NCBI GenBank assembly: GCA_039680625.1
Contig: JBDKSN010000024.1
Location: 1 to 44,343, forward strand
Reading direction: 5' to 3'
Length of the DNA stretch: 44,343 nucleotides
Source: JAAYDS01 sp039680625
Lineage (GTDB): Bacteria; Chloroflexota; Anaerolineae; UBA1429
Shown here piece by piece: positions 17,187-25,642 of the stretch. The translations under genes and the position numbers were made by a program. The notes under the pieces were generated by a model. The model was not told the DNA's origin. It made no database searches and worked only from the letters and a program-made list of their open reading frames with translations. Each line of letters opens with the position of its first letter. Positions within the stretch are counted from its first letter, which is position 1.

Positions 17187-18092
17187 ATGGCCAAGTTGTT
17201 CGTGACCAAAGAGTTCATGCGCTCGTCGCCGACCGTCCAAGGGGTGCTGGATCACCGCCAAGTGCACTTTCACTTTCGGCCGGTGCGACCAGCCGATATC
17301 GTCGTCTCGCTAGATCCCGTCTCGGGCGAGGTCAACCTGGCTGCTGGCACCTATGGGGTGACCGCCTGGAATCCGCTGACTATCGGCCTACACATTCACA
17401 AGAGCAGCTATGACAGTCAGCGCAATGTCGCCGCCGCGGCGCCGGGCACAGGCTTGGTGGTCGCCCTCCCCAGTCGCGACCTGGTGCGCGAGACCTGGTT
17501 CACCTCGATGCCTATTCCACGGGGTATCAACGAGGGCGACCTGGGCCATCTGACCATGGTGCCCTCGCAGCTGATCGAGCCGCCCTCTATCGCCGAGTGC
17601 CCCGTCAACCTAGAGACGGTGATCGAGCGCATCGACCTCTATGGCATCCACCACATCGTCCTCTGCCGCGTGCTCGGTGCCCGCATCCAGGACGAAGTCG
17701 TGAGTGCTGACCGGCTATCGACCTTGCGGTGCTACCCGACGCACGAGTGCGATGACATCGACAATGCATGGCGCGGTGCTGTGGAGCGCCTAAGCCTTGT
17801 CGGCGAACTGCTGCCATGCCCGCAGTTCCCCTGTGGCCCACGGCGCGGACTGCAAGGCACTCTTGACGAGTGGATCGCAGAGCTGGGCGCTGCGGGGCTG
17901 ATCACCGCCCAGGGCCAGCATCTTTTCGAGGCCTGGACGGCCCGCTGGCGCCAAGTGGCTCAAGAGGCAGCCGCCCCCGAGCGGGCCGCGCTGCGCACCA
18001 GGCTGTCGCGCGCTATCGAACTGGCCGCCTGGGAAGAGTTCTCGCAATTGAACGCCTATCTGGCGGCCGAAGGAGAGGAGGAGCACCCATGA
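17187..18092 (+). CDS. Flavin-reductase-like protein, paralog C
   Basis: A 301-residue paralog starting 19 bases after the FAD protein, with TAGGAG upstream of the ATG. Landmarks are FVTKE (5-9, where the TH of the others is TK), TAWNPLT (59-65), LVVALP (90-95), SIAECPVNLET (134-144) and the terminal AWEEFSQLNAYL. It pairs best with paralog B. The GP of the GP(L/F)SW segment is changed to GVTAW, and the Cys after ECPxNxE is Thr, so its flavin site may differ from the other three. It overlaps paralog D by ATGA, repeating the A-B coupling on the other side of the FAD protein. Confidence 0.75.
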   Translation: MAKLFVTKEFMRSSPTVQGVLDHRQVHFHFRPVRPADIVVSLDPVSGEVNLAAGTYGVTAWNPLTIGLHIHKSSYDSQRNVAAAAPGTGLVVALPSRDLVRETWFTSMPIPRGINEGDLGHLTMVPSQLIEPPSIAECPVNLETVIERIDLYGIHHIVLCRVLGARIQDEVVSADRLSTLRCYPTHECDDIDNAWRGAVERLSLVGELLPCPQFPCGPRRGLQGTLDEWIAELGAAGLITAQGQHLFEAWTARWRQVAQEAAAPERAALRTRLSRAIELAAWEEFSQLNAYLAAEGEEEHP

Positions 18093-18961
18093 GCGCGAGT
18101 TTCTACACACACGAGGAGCTTCAGACCGGTGTGCCCGGGCTGGCCGATCCACAGCAGCTGCTCTACTCGGCCAGTGGCCCGATGCCAGCGCTCATCTTGG
18201 TGTGGCGGCATCCGGTGACTGACGAGCTATTGTTGCGCTACACCACGATGACGCCCCTCAGTTGGGAGCCATTCTCGATGATGGTCACCGTGCCGCAGAG
18301 CGATACCCAGACGGCCGACACCCTGCGCGTTGGCGCCATCTGTGTCATGGCCTGGGGCGGACGCCAAACGGCGCGCGCGCATTACCTCGCTGCCCTCGAT
18401 CTGCCCGTTGGCCTTGACCAGCTAGCCATCGCCCGTCTGCACCCGGTCGCGTCGCCTTATGGGCCAGTACCGCATCTGCGCGAGTGCCCGCTCAACGTGG
18501 AATGTCATGTGGATCGCATTGTCAACCACAATGGTTGGCGAAACTATTGGCTGATCGTCGACTGTTTTAGCCTCGATGAGGAGATCCTGCCTTTGCCGCG
18601 CGAGGTGGTGTTGCAGCGCTACCATCTCTACCAAGCCGACCGTGTGGGCAACGGTCAAGGTGGCCAGCAATTGCGACTTGGCATGGCCAGCGAGCTGAGC
18701 GAATGCCCGCGATTCCCCGTAGGCCCCAAGTCTGGCTGGTACTCGATATTCCCTCGCTGGGTAGACGAGCTTCGCGATGAGAGTTACCTCTCGCTCACGG
18801 AGCACGACAAACTCATCGCCTGGCACGACCGATATCTTGCCCTGTTCGACCAGGTGGCCAACCCAGAGCGCGTGACACTGCACGAGCAACTTACCTCCGC
18901 TTGCGAGGCCATCTGTTGGCAGGAATGGCCACACCTACATGCCCTACTAGCCGAACCCTAG
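18089..18961 (+). CDS. Flavin-reductase-like protein, paralog D
   Basis: A 290-residue paralog, the last gene of the importer/flavin cassette. It starts within the stop region of C (ATGA) and has GGAGGAG upstream inside C. It shows YTHEE (6-10), TPLSWEPF (55-62), HLRECPLNVEC (129-139) and the terminal CWQEWPHLHALL. It is closest to paralog A, sharing CPxFPVGxKxGW and the PL-P/S-RE segment. The (V)ALP of the other three reads MAWGG here, a change in the presumed flavin-binding stretch. A long hairpin follows 22 bases after the stop, marking the probable operon end. Confidence 0.75.
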   Translation: MSASFYTHEELQTGVPGLADPQQLLYSASGPMPALILVWRHPVTDELLLRYTTMTPLSWEPFSMMVTVPQSDTQTADTLRVGAICVMAWGGRQTARAHYLAALDLPVGLDQLAIARLHPVASPYGPVPHLRECPLNVECHVDRIVNHNGWRNYWLIVDCFSLDEEILPLPREVVLQRYHLYQADRVGNGQGGQQLRLGMASELSECPRFPVGPKSGWYSIFPRWVDELRDESYLSLTEHDKLIAWHDRYLALFDQVANPERVTLHEQLTSACEAICWQEWPHLHALLAEP

Positions 18962-18982
18962 TATCGTCGGCAAGTCCACTGA

Positions 18983-19020
18983 GAGGGCGGGGCGGCAGGC
19001 TTGCTGGCCGCTCCTCCCTC
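18983..19020 (+). terminator. Long GC-rich hairpin after the flavin cassette; copy 2 of dispersed repeat
   Basis: GAGGGCGGGGCGGC (18983-18996) pairs with 19007-19020 over 14 positions with one mismatch and one G-U pair, around a ten-base loop. No T-run follows. The left arm, loop and first bases of the right arm also occur at 5031-5058. It probably ends or protects the 3' end of the importer/flavin transcript. Confidence 0.6.
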
Positions 19021-19053
19021 ACATCGCTCCTCTGCTCCGGCTCTCCCGGCCGG

Positions 19054-19082
19054 TTGCACTCTGATGGCAGGCTCGCTACAAT
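19054..19082 (+). promoter_or_regulatory. Sigma70-type promoter for the MATE exporter gene
   Basis: TTGCAC (19054-19059), a 17-base spacer and TACAAT (19077-19082). Transcription would start near 19089, leaving a leader of about 20 bases that contains the GAGGAG site before the TTG start at 19111. Confidence 0.65.
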
Positions 19083-19110
19083 CCGCCAACCACCGTGAGT
19101 GAGGAGTAGT

Positions 19111-20466
19111 TTGTCGGCCCCAAGCGCCCGCGATCTCGTCACCGGCAGCGTCTATCGCCACATCGTGCGTCTGGCCACGCCCACGGCCATCGAGCAGGCA
19201 CTGCTGGCGATCACCGGCCTCATCCATGCCTTTTGGATGGATCGGGTAGGCCCCTATGCGCTCTCGGCGGTCGTCATGGGCACGGCGATGCGCATCGTCC
19301 TGATCAGCCCGATGATGGGCCTCTCTGCGGGTGGCATGGCGGTGGTGGCGCACGAGATCGGTGCGCGCAACCGACTGGCTGCCGACCGCGCTTGTACGCA
19401 GACGCTGACTCTAGTCATGCTGATGGCCCTGCCCCTGATGGCCATCGGCCAGGCCTTTGCGCCGGTGTTCCTACGGTGGATGGGCGCCACAGGCGAGATC
19501 CACGCCAACGCCACGCAGTACGTGCGCATCATCCTCTGGGGCTTGTTCTTTATGGAGTGCCTGCCCACGATGAACGGGGTGATCCGCGGTGCGGGCCGGC
19601 CCGAGTTCACTTTGCGCATCACCATCGTGAGCCGCGTGGTGTTCTTTGCCCTCGAACCGATCCTGGCCTTTGGGCTGGGGCCGGTGCCCGTGCTCGGAGT
19701 GCGCGGTGTGGCGCTAGCCGAGGTGGTGGCCAACGCCGTGGGTGTCGGCGCGCAGCTGGTGGTGTTGCTCTCCAAAGACGGCTGCCTGACCTTGCGGCTC
19801 AGTGACCTCGCGCCCGACTGGGCGATGATGCGCCGGGTCATCCGCATTGCGCTGCCCAACTCGGCCCAGCGGCTCTCGCCGAATCTGGCCAATGCGCTGT
19901 TCCTGCGTCTCGTCGCGAGCCTGGGCCTCACCGTTCTGGCGGCCTATAGTGTGTTCACCCAGATCCAGACACTGGTGCAGGGGATCGTCGCCGGCCCGCA
20001 GTCGGCGGCCGCGACGATGGTCGGGCAAAACCTGGGCGGCGGGCAGCCAGAGCGTGCAGTACGCTCGGCGTGGTTCGGTGCAGCGCTCGGCGCGGCGCTG
20101 CCGCTATGCCTATATGCGATCATCAACCTGGCGAGCGGCCTGCTCTTGCCGATGCTCAACCGCGACCCGCAGGTGGTCGTTGCGGCGCGGCAGGTGCTGA
20201 CCTTTGCGCTGGCCTTTGGGTCGCTCAACGGACTATGGCTCGTGCTGGGCAATGCCCTGGCCGGCGCGGGAGATGCCGGCGTGCCCTCGCTCATCAGCAT
20301 TGTCAGCCTCTGGGCCGTGCAGCTCCCCGTCTGTTCCCTATTGGCTCACCGAGCGGGCCTGGGCCCAACGGGCGTATGGCTGGGCATGATCCTCGGCAAC
20401 CTGGTGTGTGCCGCGGGCATGGCCTACCGCCTGCGCTCTGGGCGGTGGCAAGAGATTCGCGTCTAG
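19111..20466 (+). CDS. MATE family multidrug/solute exporter
   Basis: A 451-residue inner-membrane protein with about 12 hydrophobic segments in two homologous halves, as in the MATE (NorM/DinF-like) exporters that expel cationic or organic compounds in exchange for H+ or Na+. Recognisable stretches include GSVYRHIVRLATPTAIEQ at the N-terminus, GAGRPEF in the first half and QNLGGGQPERA and GAGDAG in the second. The start is uncertain: TTG at 19111 has GAGGAG four bases upstream, while an in-frame GTG at 19099 has no site. It has its own promoter and so need not belong to the preceding cassette. Its stop is three bases from that of the convergent acetyltransferase. The substrate is unknown. 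Confidence 0.9.
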   Translation: MSAPSARDLVTGSVYRHIVRLATPTAIEQALLAITGLIHAFWMDRVGPYALSAVVMGTAMRIVLISPMMGLSAGGMAVVAHEIGARNRLAADRACTQTLTLVMLMALPLMAIGQAFAPVFLRWMGATGEIHANATQYVRIILWGLFFMECLPTMNGVIRGAGRPEFTLRITIVSRVVFFALEPILAFGLGPVPVLGVRGVALAEVVANAVGVGAQLVVLLSKDGCLTLRLSDLAPDWAMMRRVIRIALPNSAQRLSPNLANALFLRLVASLGLTVLAAYSVFTQIQTLVQGIVAGPQSAAATMVGQNLGGGQPERAVRSAWFGAALGAALPLCLYAIINLASGLLLPMLNRDPQVVVAARQVLTFALAFGSLNGLWLVLGNALAGAGDAGVPSLISIVSLWAVQLPVCSLLAHRAGLGPTGVWLGMILGNLVCAAGMAYRLRSGRWQEIRV

Positions 20467-20480
20467 CCGCTATTCGGCTA
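20464..20480. other. Small hairpin spanning two convergent stop codons
   Basis: TAGCCG and CGGCTA form a perfect 6-bp stem around a 5-base loop. The left arm begins with the MATE stop codon, and the loop contains the acetyltransferase stop. It is the only terminator-like structure available to the two converging genes and is short. Confidence 0.35.
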
Positions 20481-21381
20481 CGGCAGACGGCTCGATCAGC
20501 GCCTTGGTGAACACCCAATAGGCCTTGTGGATCGTCGCCCCCACCGCGCGGATGTAATAGTGCACCGGGCCGGCCCAGCTGATCTCGGCCTCAGGCCAAC
20601 CGTCATCGCGCAGAGCAGCGAGGCACAGCTTGAGCAAGGTGCCCCCGATGCCGCGCTGGCGATAGTCCGGATGGGTCAGCGTCGGGCCAAAGCGGTGCGG
20701 CCCAGTGACCCCGTATACGGCGAACGACACGGGCTGGCCGTCAGCGAAGGCGGCAAAGCCAGTGATCGGCTCGTTTGCGCCCGCCTCGAGCACCTCTGTG
20801 CGCCAGGCCTCGGATTGTAGGCCGCCGAAATCGGCGACCGCGGCGAGATCGTCGGTCGCGATACGGCGCACGGCGATGCCCTGCTCGGCCAGCGCGCCGA
20901 CAGCCCGGCGCACGTCGAGCGGCGCCTGAGCCAGCTCGACGCGCATGTCTACCCGGGCCACGCGATCGGTCTCATAGCCCAACCGCCAGAAGAGCGACAA
21001 CGCCGGCGCTAGCCGGACGTCGACTCCTGGATAGAAAAAGTTCGGCCCAACACCGCCCGCCAGCGCACGTTCGAGGCCCAGCTGGCGGGCCTGAGCCTCG
21101 AGCGTGTTTACCAGCGCCGTGGCGATGCCGCGGCGCTGGTGGTTGGGGTGCACGGCGACGTACTTGATGACCAAAGTCTGATTGCGCACGCATCCGATGG
21201 CAAAGCCGATCAGATCGCCATCTGCGGTCGCCATGAGGCGCAGTTCGGGCGACGAGGTCGGGTCTCCCCGGGTGAGGTGCGCAAAGGTGCGCGCGTTCAT
21301 CGTCGAGTCATAGCCCAGCGTTTGAAAGAGAGCCAACGCCGCCGGTTCGTGGGCCTCATCGAGTAGCGCGATATGGATCAT
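20470..21381 (-). CDS. Tandem GNAT-family N-acetyltransferase
   Basis: A 303-residue cytoplasmic protein with two GNAT acetyltransferase folds. The acetyl-CoA loop of the first reads VHPNHQRRGIATALV, and that of the second THPDYRQRGIGGTLLKL; both fit the R/Q-x-x-G-x-G/A consensus. The ATG overlaps the P-type ATPase stop by the four bases ATGA, so the two are coupled. A longer in-frame reading upstream would run through the ATPase gene and is not used. The acceptor is unknown; two-domain GNATs act on small amines, antibiotics or protein termini, and nothing here distinguishes these. Confidence 0.85.
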   Translation of the reverse strand: MIHIALLDEAHEPAALALFQTLGYDSTMNARTFAHLTRGDPTSSPELRLMATADGDLIGFAIGCVRNQTLVIKYVAVHPNHQRRGIATALVNTLEAQARQLGLERALAGGVGPNFFYPGVDVRLAPALSLFWRLGYETDRVARVDMRVELAQAPLDVRRAVGALAEQGIAVRRIATDDLAAVADFGGLQSEAWRTEVLEAGANEPITGFAAFADGQPVSFAVYGVTGPHRFGPTLTHPDYRQRGIGGTLLKLCLAALRDDGWPEAEISWAGPVHYYIRAVGATIHKAYWVFTKALIEPSAVAE

Positions 21382-24167
21382 CCGGCATGCACCTGCTCTC
21401 GACGACGGCCGACGAGCTTGACGACTTCGGCGGCCACGAACACTATGGCGCTGAGCGCCAGACTGACCAGCAACTGCTCCCAGTGGAGCGGCACTGTACC
21501 AAAGATGCGTTGTAAGAAAGGCACATAGACCACGGCCAATTGCAGCGCCGTGGTGAGCAACACTGCGCCCAGCAGGGAGGGGTTCGACAGCAGGCCCAGC
21601 GTGAACAGCGACTCGCGGTCGGACCGCACCGACAGCGCGTTGCCCATCTGCGACAGGCTCAACACGGTAAAGACCATCGTCCGCCAGACGTACTCCCCTT
21701 CCCAGCCGAGCTGGTTGCCGGCGTATTCGGTGGCCAGCGACACGCCGCCGAGCAGCAGCCCCATCCAGAGGATATAGGTGCCCAGGCCACGCGCCAACAC
21801 GCTCTCGTTGGGCGGGTGGGGCGGTCGCGACATGGTGTCTGCGGCCGGATGCTCCATGCTGAGCGCCAGCCCGGGCAGCCCATCGGTAACCAGGTTGACC
21901 CACAACAACTGCACCGCTGTGAGGGGCAAGGGCAGCCCTAGAAGCGGGGCCATCAGCATGAGAAAGATCTCGCCCACGTTGCTCGACACGATGTACTTGA
22001 CGAACTTGCGGATGTTCTCATAGATCGTGCGCCCTTCTTCGATGGCATGCACGATCGTGGCAAAGTTGTCATCGAGCAGCACCATGTCGGCCGCTTCTTT
22101 GCTGACGTCAGTGCCAGAGATGCCCATGGCGATACCGATGTCTGCCCGCTTGAGGGCCGGTGCATCGTTGACCCCGTCGCCGGTCATGGCCACGAACTCG
22201 CCCTTGCTCTTGAGCGCCTCGACGATCTTGACCTTGTGCTCGGGGCTAACGCGCGCATACACCGAGATGGTCTCGACGACTTGGGCCAGTTCCTCGACGC
22301 TCATGTCTTCGAGCTGCCGGCCGGTGATGACCGCGTCTGTGCCGGCATCTGGCGCGGCGATGCCCAGGTCACGGGCGATGTTCAGCGCCGTAAGCGGGTG
22401 GTCTCCGGTGATCATCACGGGTCGGATGCCCGCTGTGCGACACTTGGCCACCGCTTCATGCACCTCAGGCCGTGGGGGGTCGATCATGCCCACCAGCCCG
22501 ACAAAGACCAGGTCTGTCTCGACAGTCTCGTCCGTCACCTTGTCGGGCAGCGCGGCCAACGGGCGAAAGGCGCCGGCCAACACGCGCATACCGTTTCCCG
22601 CCAGGTCCTCGTTGGCCTGGGCGATGCGATCGCGCCAGTCTTCATCCAGTGGGACGATGTGCCCCTCGTCATACACGTACCTGGAGATCTCGATCAGGCC
22701 ATCGGGCGAGCCTTTGGTAAAGGCGACATACTCGACATCCGCTAGCAGCGCGATGATCCCATGGACTGGGTCGCCCTCGCGGCCGTCCCAATCTGCGGGC
22801 ACACGGTGGATCGTCGTCATGCGCTTGCGCTCTGAGGAGAAGGGCACCTCGGCTACGCGAGGCAAGGCCTGCTCAAGGTCTTGTTTCCACAGGCCCTTCT
22901 GGGCCGCAGCCACTACCAGAGCGCCCTCGGTGGGGTCGCCCACCGCGCGATAGCGTTCGGCGCGCTCGGGATCAGGTTCGAGCGCAGCATCATTGCACAG
23001 GCTGCCCGCGGCCAGCAACACAGCCAGGTGTTGGTTTGCCAGCCCGAGCGGTGCGTCGCCCGGCGTCAGCAGCGCCCCCTCGGTGTCGAGGGAAGCCTCC
23101 AGGTCGAGCCGTGAGCCGGCGATGTCGAGCACCGTGACGGTCATGCGGTTCTCGGTGAGGGTGCCCGTCTTGTCCGAGCAGATCGTGGTCACCGAGCCCA
23201 GTGTCTCGACGGCCGGCAGCCGGCGGATCAGTGCCTGTCGCTTGATCATGCGTTGGCTGCCCAGGGCCAGGGCGATGGTGACCACGGCAGGCAGCCCCTC
23301 GGGCACGGCCGCCACGGCCAGACTCACTGCGGTGATGAACATGTCGACCAACGGCTGCTTGGCGACCAAGATGCCGACGACGAACACCACCGAGCAGATG
23401 ATCAGCGCACCGATGGCGAGCCATTTGCCCAGCTCGGCCATCCGCCGCTGCAAGGGCGTGGACTCTTGGCCGACGTCTTGGATCATATGGGCGATGTGCC
23501 CCAGCTCGGTCTGCATCCCCGTGGCGGTGGCGACGGCCGTGCCCCGCCCATAGACAGCGGTGGTGCCCATGAACACCATGTTGAGCTGGTCGCCGGTGGC
23601 CAGCGGCCCACTGAGCGGCTCGACGACTTTGTCGACGGGCACGGACTCGCCGGTGAGCGCAGACTCGTCTACGCGCAGATTCGCCGCCTCGATGAGACGC
23701 GCATCGGCAGGCACGCGCAGACCGGCATCGACATAGAACACATCGCCGGGCACGAGCTGTGTCGCCTCGATCTCTTGGGTGATGCCGCCCCGGCGGACGC
23801 GCACATGAGACACGGCCAACTTCTTGAGGGCGGCCATTGCCCGCTCGGCGCGATATTCCTGTACAAAGCCCAGGATCGCATTGAGGATGACGATCACGAG
23901 GATCATGATCGCATCGGTGAACGACTCGTTGGGGTCGTGTAGGGCGATCAAGAACGAGATCACGGCTGCCGCCAGCAGCACAATGACCATGATGTCGGTG
24001 AACTGGCTCAGGAAGATGAGCCAGGGGCTGCGCCCGCGACGCTCTTCGAGCTGGTTGGGGCCATATTGCTTCAGCCTACGCGCGGCCTCGGCGGGGTCTA
24101 ACCCCTCCATCGAGGTACTCAGCGCGCTCATCACTTCGGCAATGTCTCGGTCGTACCAGGTAGGCAT
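21378..24167 (-). CDS. P-type Ca2+-transporting ATPase (P2A type)
   Basis: A 929-residue membrane pump of the SERCA/PacL type. The actuator motif TGES is at 172-175, the phosphorylation motif DKTGT starts at Asp332, the nucleotide-binding KGSPD is near 485 and the hinge TGDGVNDAP is at 662-670. Calcium ligands of SERCA are conserved: Glu in PEGL (289-292), Asn and Glu in NVGE of M5, and Asn, Thr and Asp in NLVTDG of M6. That makes Ca2+ export the best assignment, although related pumps carry Mn2+ or Na+. Ten membrane segments are expected. The acetyltransferase gene is coupled downstream, and a 30-base palindrome lies upstream, between it and murI. Confidence 0.92.
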   Translation of the reverse strand: MPTWYDRDIAEVMSALSTSMEGLDPAEAARRLKQYGPNQLEERRGRSPWLIFLSQFTDIMVIVLLAAAVISFLIALHDPNESFTDAIMILVIVILNAILGFVQEYRAERAMAALKKLAVSHVRVRRGGITQEIEATQLVPGDVFYVDAGLRVPADARLIEAANLRVDESALTGESVPVDKVVEPLSGPLATGDQLNMVFMGTTAVYGRGTAVATATGMQTELGHIAHMIQDVGQESTPLQRRMAELGKWLAIGALIICSVVFVVGILVAKQPLVDMFITAVSLAVAAVPEGLPAVVTIALALGSQRMIKRQALIRRLPAVETLGSVTTICSDKTGTLTENRMTVTVLDIAGSRLDLEASLDTEGALLTPGDAPLGLANQHLAVLLAAGSLCNDAALEPDPERAERYRAVGDPTEGALVVAAAQKGLWKQDLEQALPRVAEVPFSSERKRMTTIHRVPADWDGREGDPVHGIIALLADVEYVAFTKGSPDGLIEISRYVYDEGHIVPLDEDWRDRIAQANEDLAGNGMRVLAGAFRPLAALPDKVTDETVETDLVFVGLVGMIDPPRPEVHEAVAKCRTAGIRPVMITGDHPLTALNIARDLGIAAPDAGTDAVITGRQLEDMSVEELAQVVETISVYARVSPEHKVKIVEALKSKGEFVAMTGDGVNDAPALKRADIGIAMGISGTDVSKEAADMVLLDDNFATIVHAIEEGRTIYENIRKFVKYIVSSNVGEIFLMLMAPLLGLPLPLTAVQLLWVNLVTDGLPGLALSMEHPAADTMSRPPHPPNESVLARGLGTYILWMGLLLGGVSLATEYAGNQLGWEGEYVWRTMVFTVLSLSQMGNALSVRSDRESLFTLGLLSNPSLLGAVLLTTALQLAVVYVPFLQRIFGTVPLHWEQLLVSLALSAIVFVAAEVVKLVGRRREQVHAG

Positions 24168-24204
24168 TCGATTACCTCTCTCGCTTTCGAGTGCGCTAGT
24201 GCCA

Positions 24205-24234
24205 GGGGCGTGTGGCCAATTGGCCCAGCGCCCC
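24205..24234. promoter_or_regulatory. Nested 30-base palindrome between murI and the P-type ATPase
   Basis: The core GGCCAATTGGCC (24214-24225) is a perfect 12-base palindrome. It is flanked at equal distance by GGGGCG and its complement CGCCCC, with three unpaired bases on each side. It lies 38 bases upstream of the ATPase start and 17 bases after the murI stop. It may be a terminator-like hairpin for the murI transcript or an operator for a dimeric regulator. Confidence 0.55.
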
Positions 24235-24250
24235 GAGGCGTGGTGTAGTA

Positions 24251-25111
24251 CTAGACGGCCAAATCGTGCAGGCCCGTCTCGCTCCAGCGGGCCTCGCGGG
24301 TGTGGAGCTCAACGCCGAGCAGGGCCTTTGCGCTGGCCTGCAGACGGGCAGCCGAGCGGGTGCTGACCAGCACCGTGGTGCCCACGGTGTCGTCTGCCGC
24401 AGCCAGCCCTGCGGCGGCCAACACGCGCTGCGTCTGGCGCGCCACCGGCTCGCCAGTCTCAAAGATGTGCATCCGGTCGCCGCACAAGGCCTCGATCGTG
24501 CGGCGCAAGAAGGGATAATGCGTGCACCCCAACACCAGTGCGTCGGCGTGCTCGTCGAGCATGGGTTGCAGGCACCGCTGTAGAGACTCGCGCAAGGCAG
24601 GCGAGTCGGTCTCGCCGCGCTCGACAGCCTCGACCAGCCCTGGGCAGACGACGTTCAACACGCGCACGCCCTCGGCGTGCTCGCGTACCACGGCGCCATA
24701 CAGGGAGCCGTTCAGGGTGAGGGGCGTGGCCAACACGCCTACCACGCGCGTTCTAGACCAGGCTGCCGCCGGCTTGATCGCTGGCACCATGCCGACGATG
24801 GGCACGTCAGGGAAGGTGGCGCGCAGCACCGACAGGGCCGCGCCCGAAGCGGTGTTGCAGGCCACGACGAGCGCCTTGGCGCCATGGTCGAGCAGATAGC
24901 GCCCAATGCCCAGCGCAAAACGCTGAATCTCTGCCGGTGGCCGCGGGCCGTAGGGGCAATTGGCCGAGTCGCCCACATAGAGGATGTCTTCGGCGGGCAA
25001 AAGCGACCATAGCGAACGCACCACCGACAACCCACCCACGCCCGAGTCGAACACGCCGATCGGCCCTACGCGCGATGGCTCGGCGGGCATGGCGATCAGT
25101 GGTGCAGGCAT
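24251..25111 (-). CDS. murI: Glutamate racemase
   Basis: A 286-residue enzyme that converts L- to D-glutamate for the peptidoglycan stem peptide. The two catalytic cysteines are clear: Cys85 in VVACNTAS and Cys196 in VLGCTHYP. The N-terminal FDSGVGGLSV (21-30) and YVGDSANCPYG (45-55) are family signatures. The start at 25111 has GGGGAG six bases upstream, inside the Nudix gene, so the two genes overlap by 16 bases; an internal ATG at 25090 has no such site. The gene sits in a minus-strand run with Nudix and aldo/keto reductase genes. Confidence 0.95.
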   Translation of the reverse strand: MPAPLIAMPAEPSRVGPIGVFDSGVGGLSVVRSLWSLLPAEDILYVGDSANCPYGPRPPAEIQRFALGIGRYLLDHGAKALVVACNTASGAALSVLRATFPDVPIVGMVPAIKPAAAWSRTRVVGVLATPLTLNGSLYGAVVREHAEGVRVLNVVCPGLVEAVERGETDSPALRESLQRCLQPMLDEHADALVLGCTHYPFLRRTIEALCGDRMHIFETGEPVARQTQRVLAAAGLAAADDTVGTTVLVSTRSAARLQASAKALLGVELHTREARWSETGLHDLAV

Positions 25112-25626
25112 GGCTCACTCCCCAAAGAAGCCTGTGACTGCGCCCAGGCCTCGATGGCCTGGCGGTGGTTGGCAAAGGCGATGTCGCTGGGCAGCTCTGA
25201 AGGGGCAAAGAAGCGAGCCTCCGCGGCATCATCGCCGGGCGAGGCATCCGTCGTCGAGGCGTGCGCTGCATAGAGCAACAGCACGCCAAAAGGCTCCTCG
25301 CTGCCGCCAAAGGTGCTCACCGAGAGCAAGCCGTCGAGCTGCACCGCTACGCCCGTCTCCTCGAGGGTCTCGCGGATGGCGGTCTCCTCGGGATGCTCGC
25401 CCACCTCGGCATAGCCCGCCGGCAGCGCCCAATAGCCCAGGCGCGGCGACACGGCGCGCCGGATCAAGAGCACCCGTCCCTCCGACTCGACCAACGTCCC
25501 CGCGGCGACGATCGGGTTGACATAATGAACCTGACCACAGGCGGAACACACTGCACGCAGGTGGCCGCTGCGTTCGGCGGGCACCAGCTTGCCGCCACAG
25601 TTTGGGCAATAGCGGAGCGCCGTCAT
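25096..25626 (-). CDS. Zinc-ribbon Nudix hydrolase
   Basis: A 176-residue Nudix hydrolase. A zinc ribbon is formed by Cys7, Cys10, Cys27 and Cys30 (CPNC / CSAC). The Nudix box fits the consensus exactly over 71-93: G71, E77, R85-E86, E89-E90 and G92. The ATG at 25626 is preferred because it starts just before the zinc ribbon and has GAGGTGG upstream; an in-frame ATG at 25659 lies inside the aldo/keto reductase gene. Such zinc-ribbon Nudix proteins hydrolyse nucleoside diphosphates linked to another group, for example NADH or ADP-ribose; which one is not evident here. It overlaps murI by 16 bases. Confidence 0.88.
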   Translation of the reverse strand: MTALRYCPNCGGKLVPAERSGHLRAVCSACGQVHYVNPIVAAGTLVESEGRVLLIRRAVSPRLGYWALPAGYAEVGEHPEETAIRETLEETGVAVQLDGLLSVSTFGGSEEPFGVLLLYAAHASTTDASPGDDAAEARFFAPSELPSDIAFANHRQAIEAWAQSQASLGSEPCLHH

Positions 25627-25642
25627 GGGAGACCAACCACCT

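Noticed and set aside
21382..21903. N-terminal extension of the tandem GNAT frame
   Set aside because: It runs out of frame through the P-type ATPase gene; the ATG at 21381, coupled to the ATPase stop, begins exactly at the GNAT fold.
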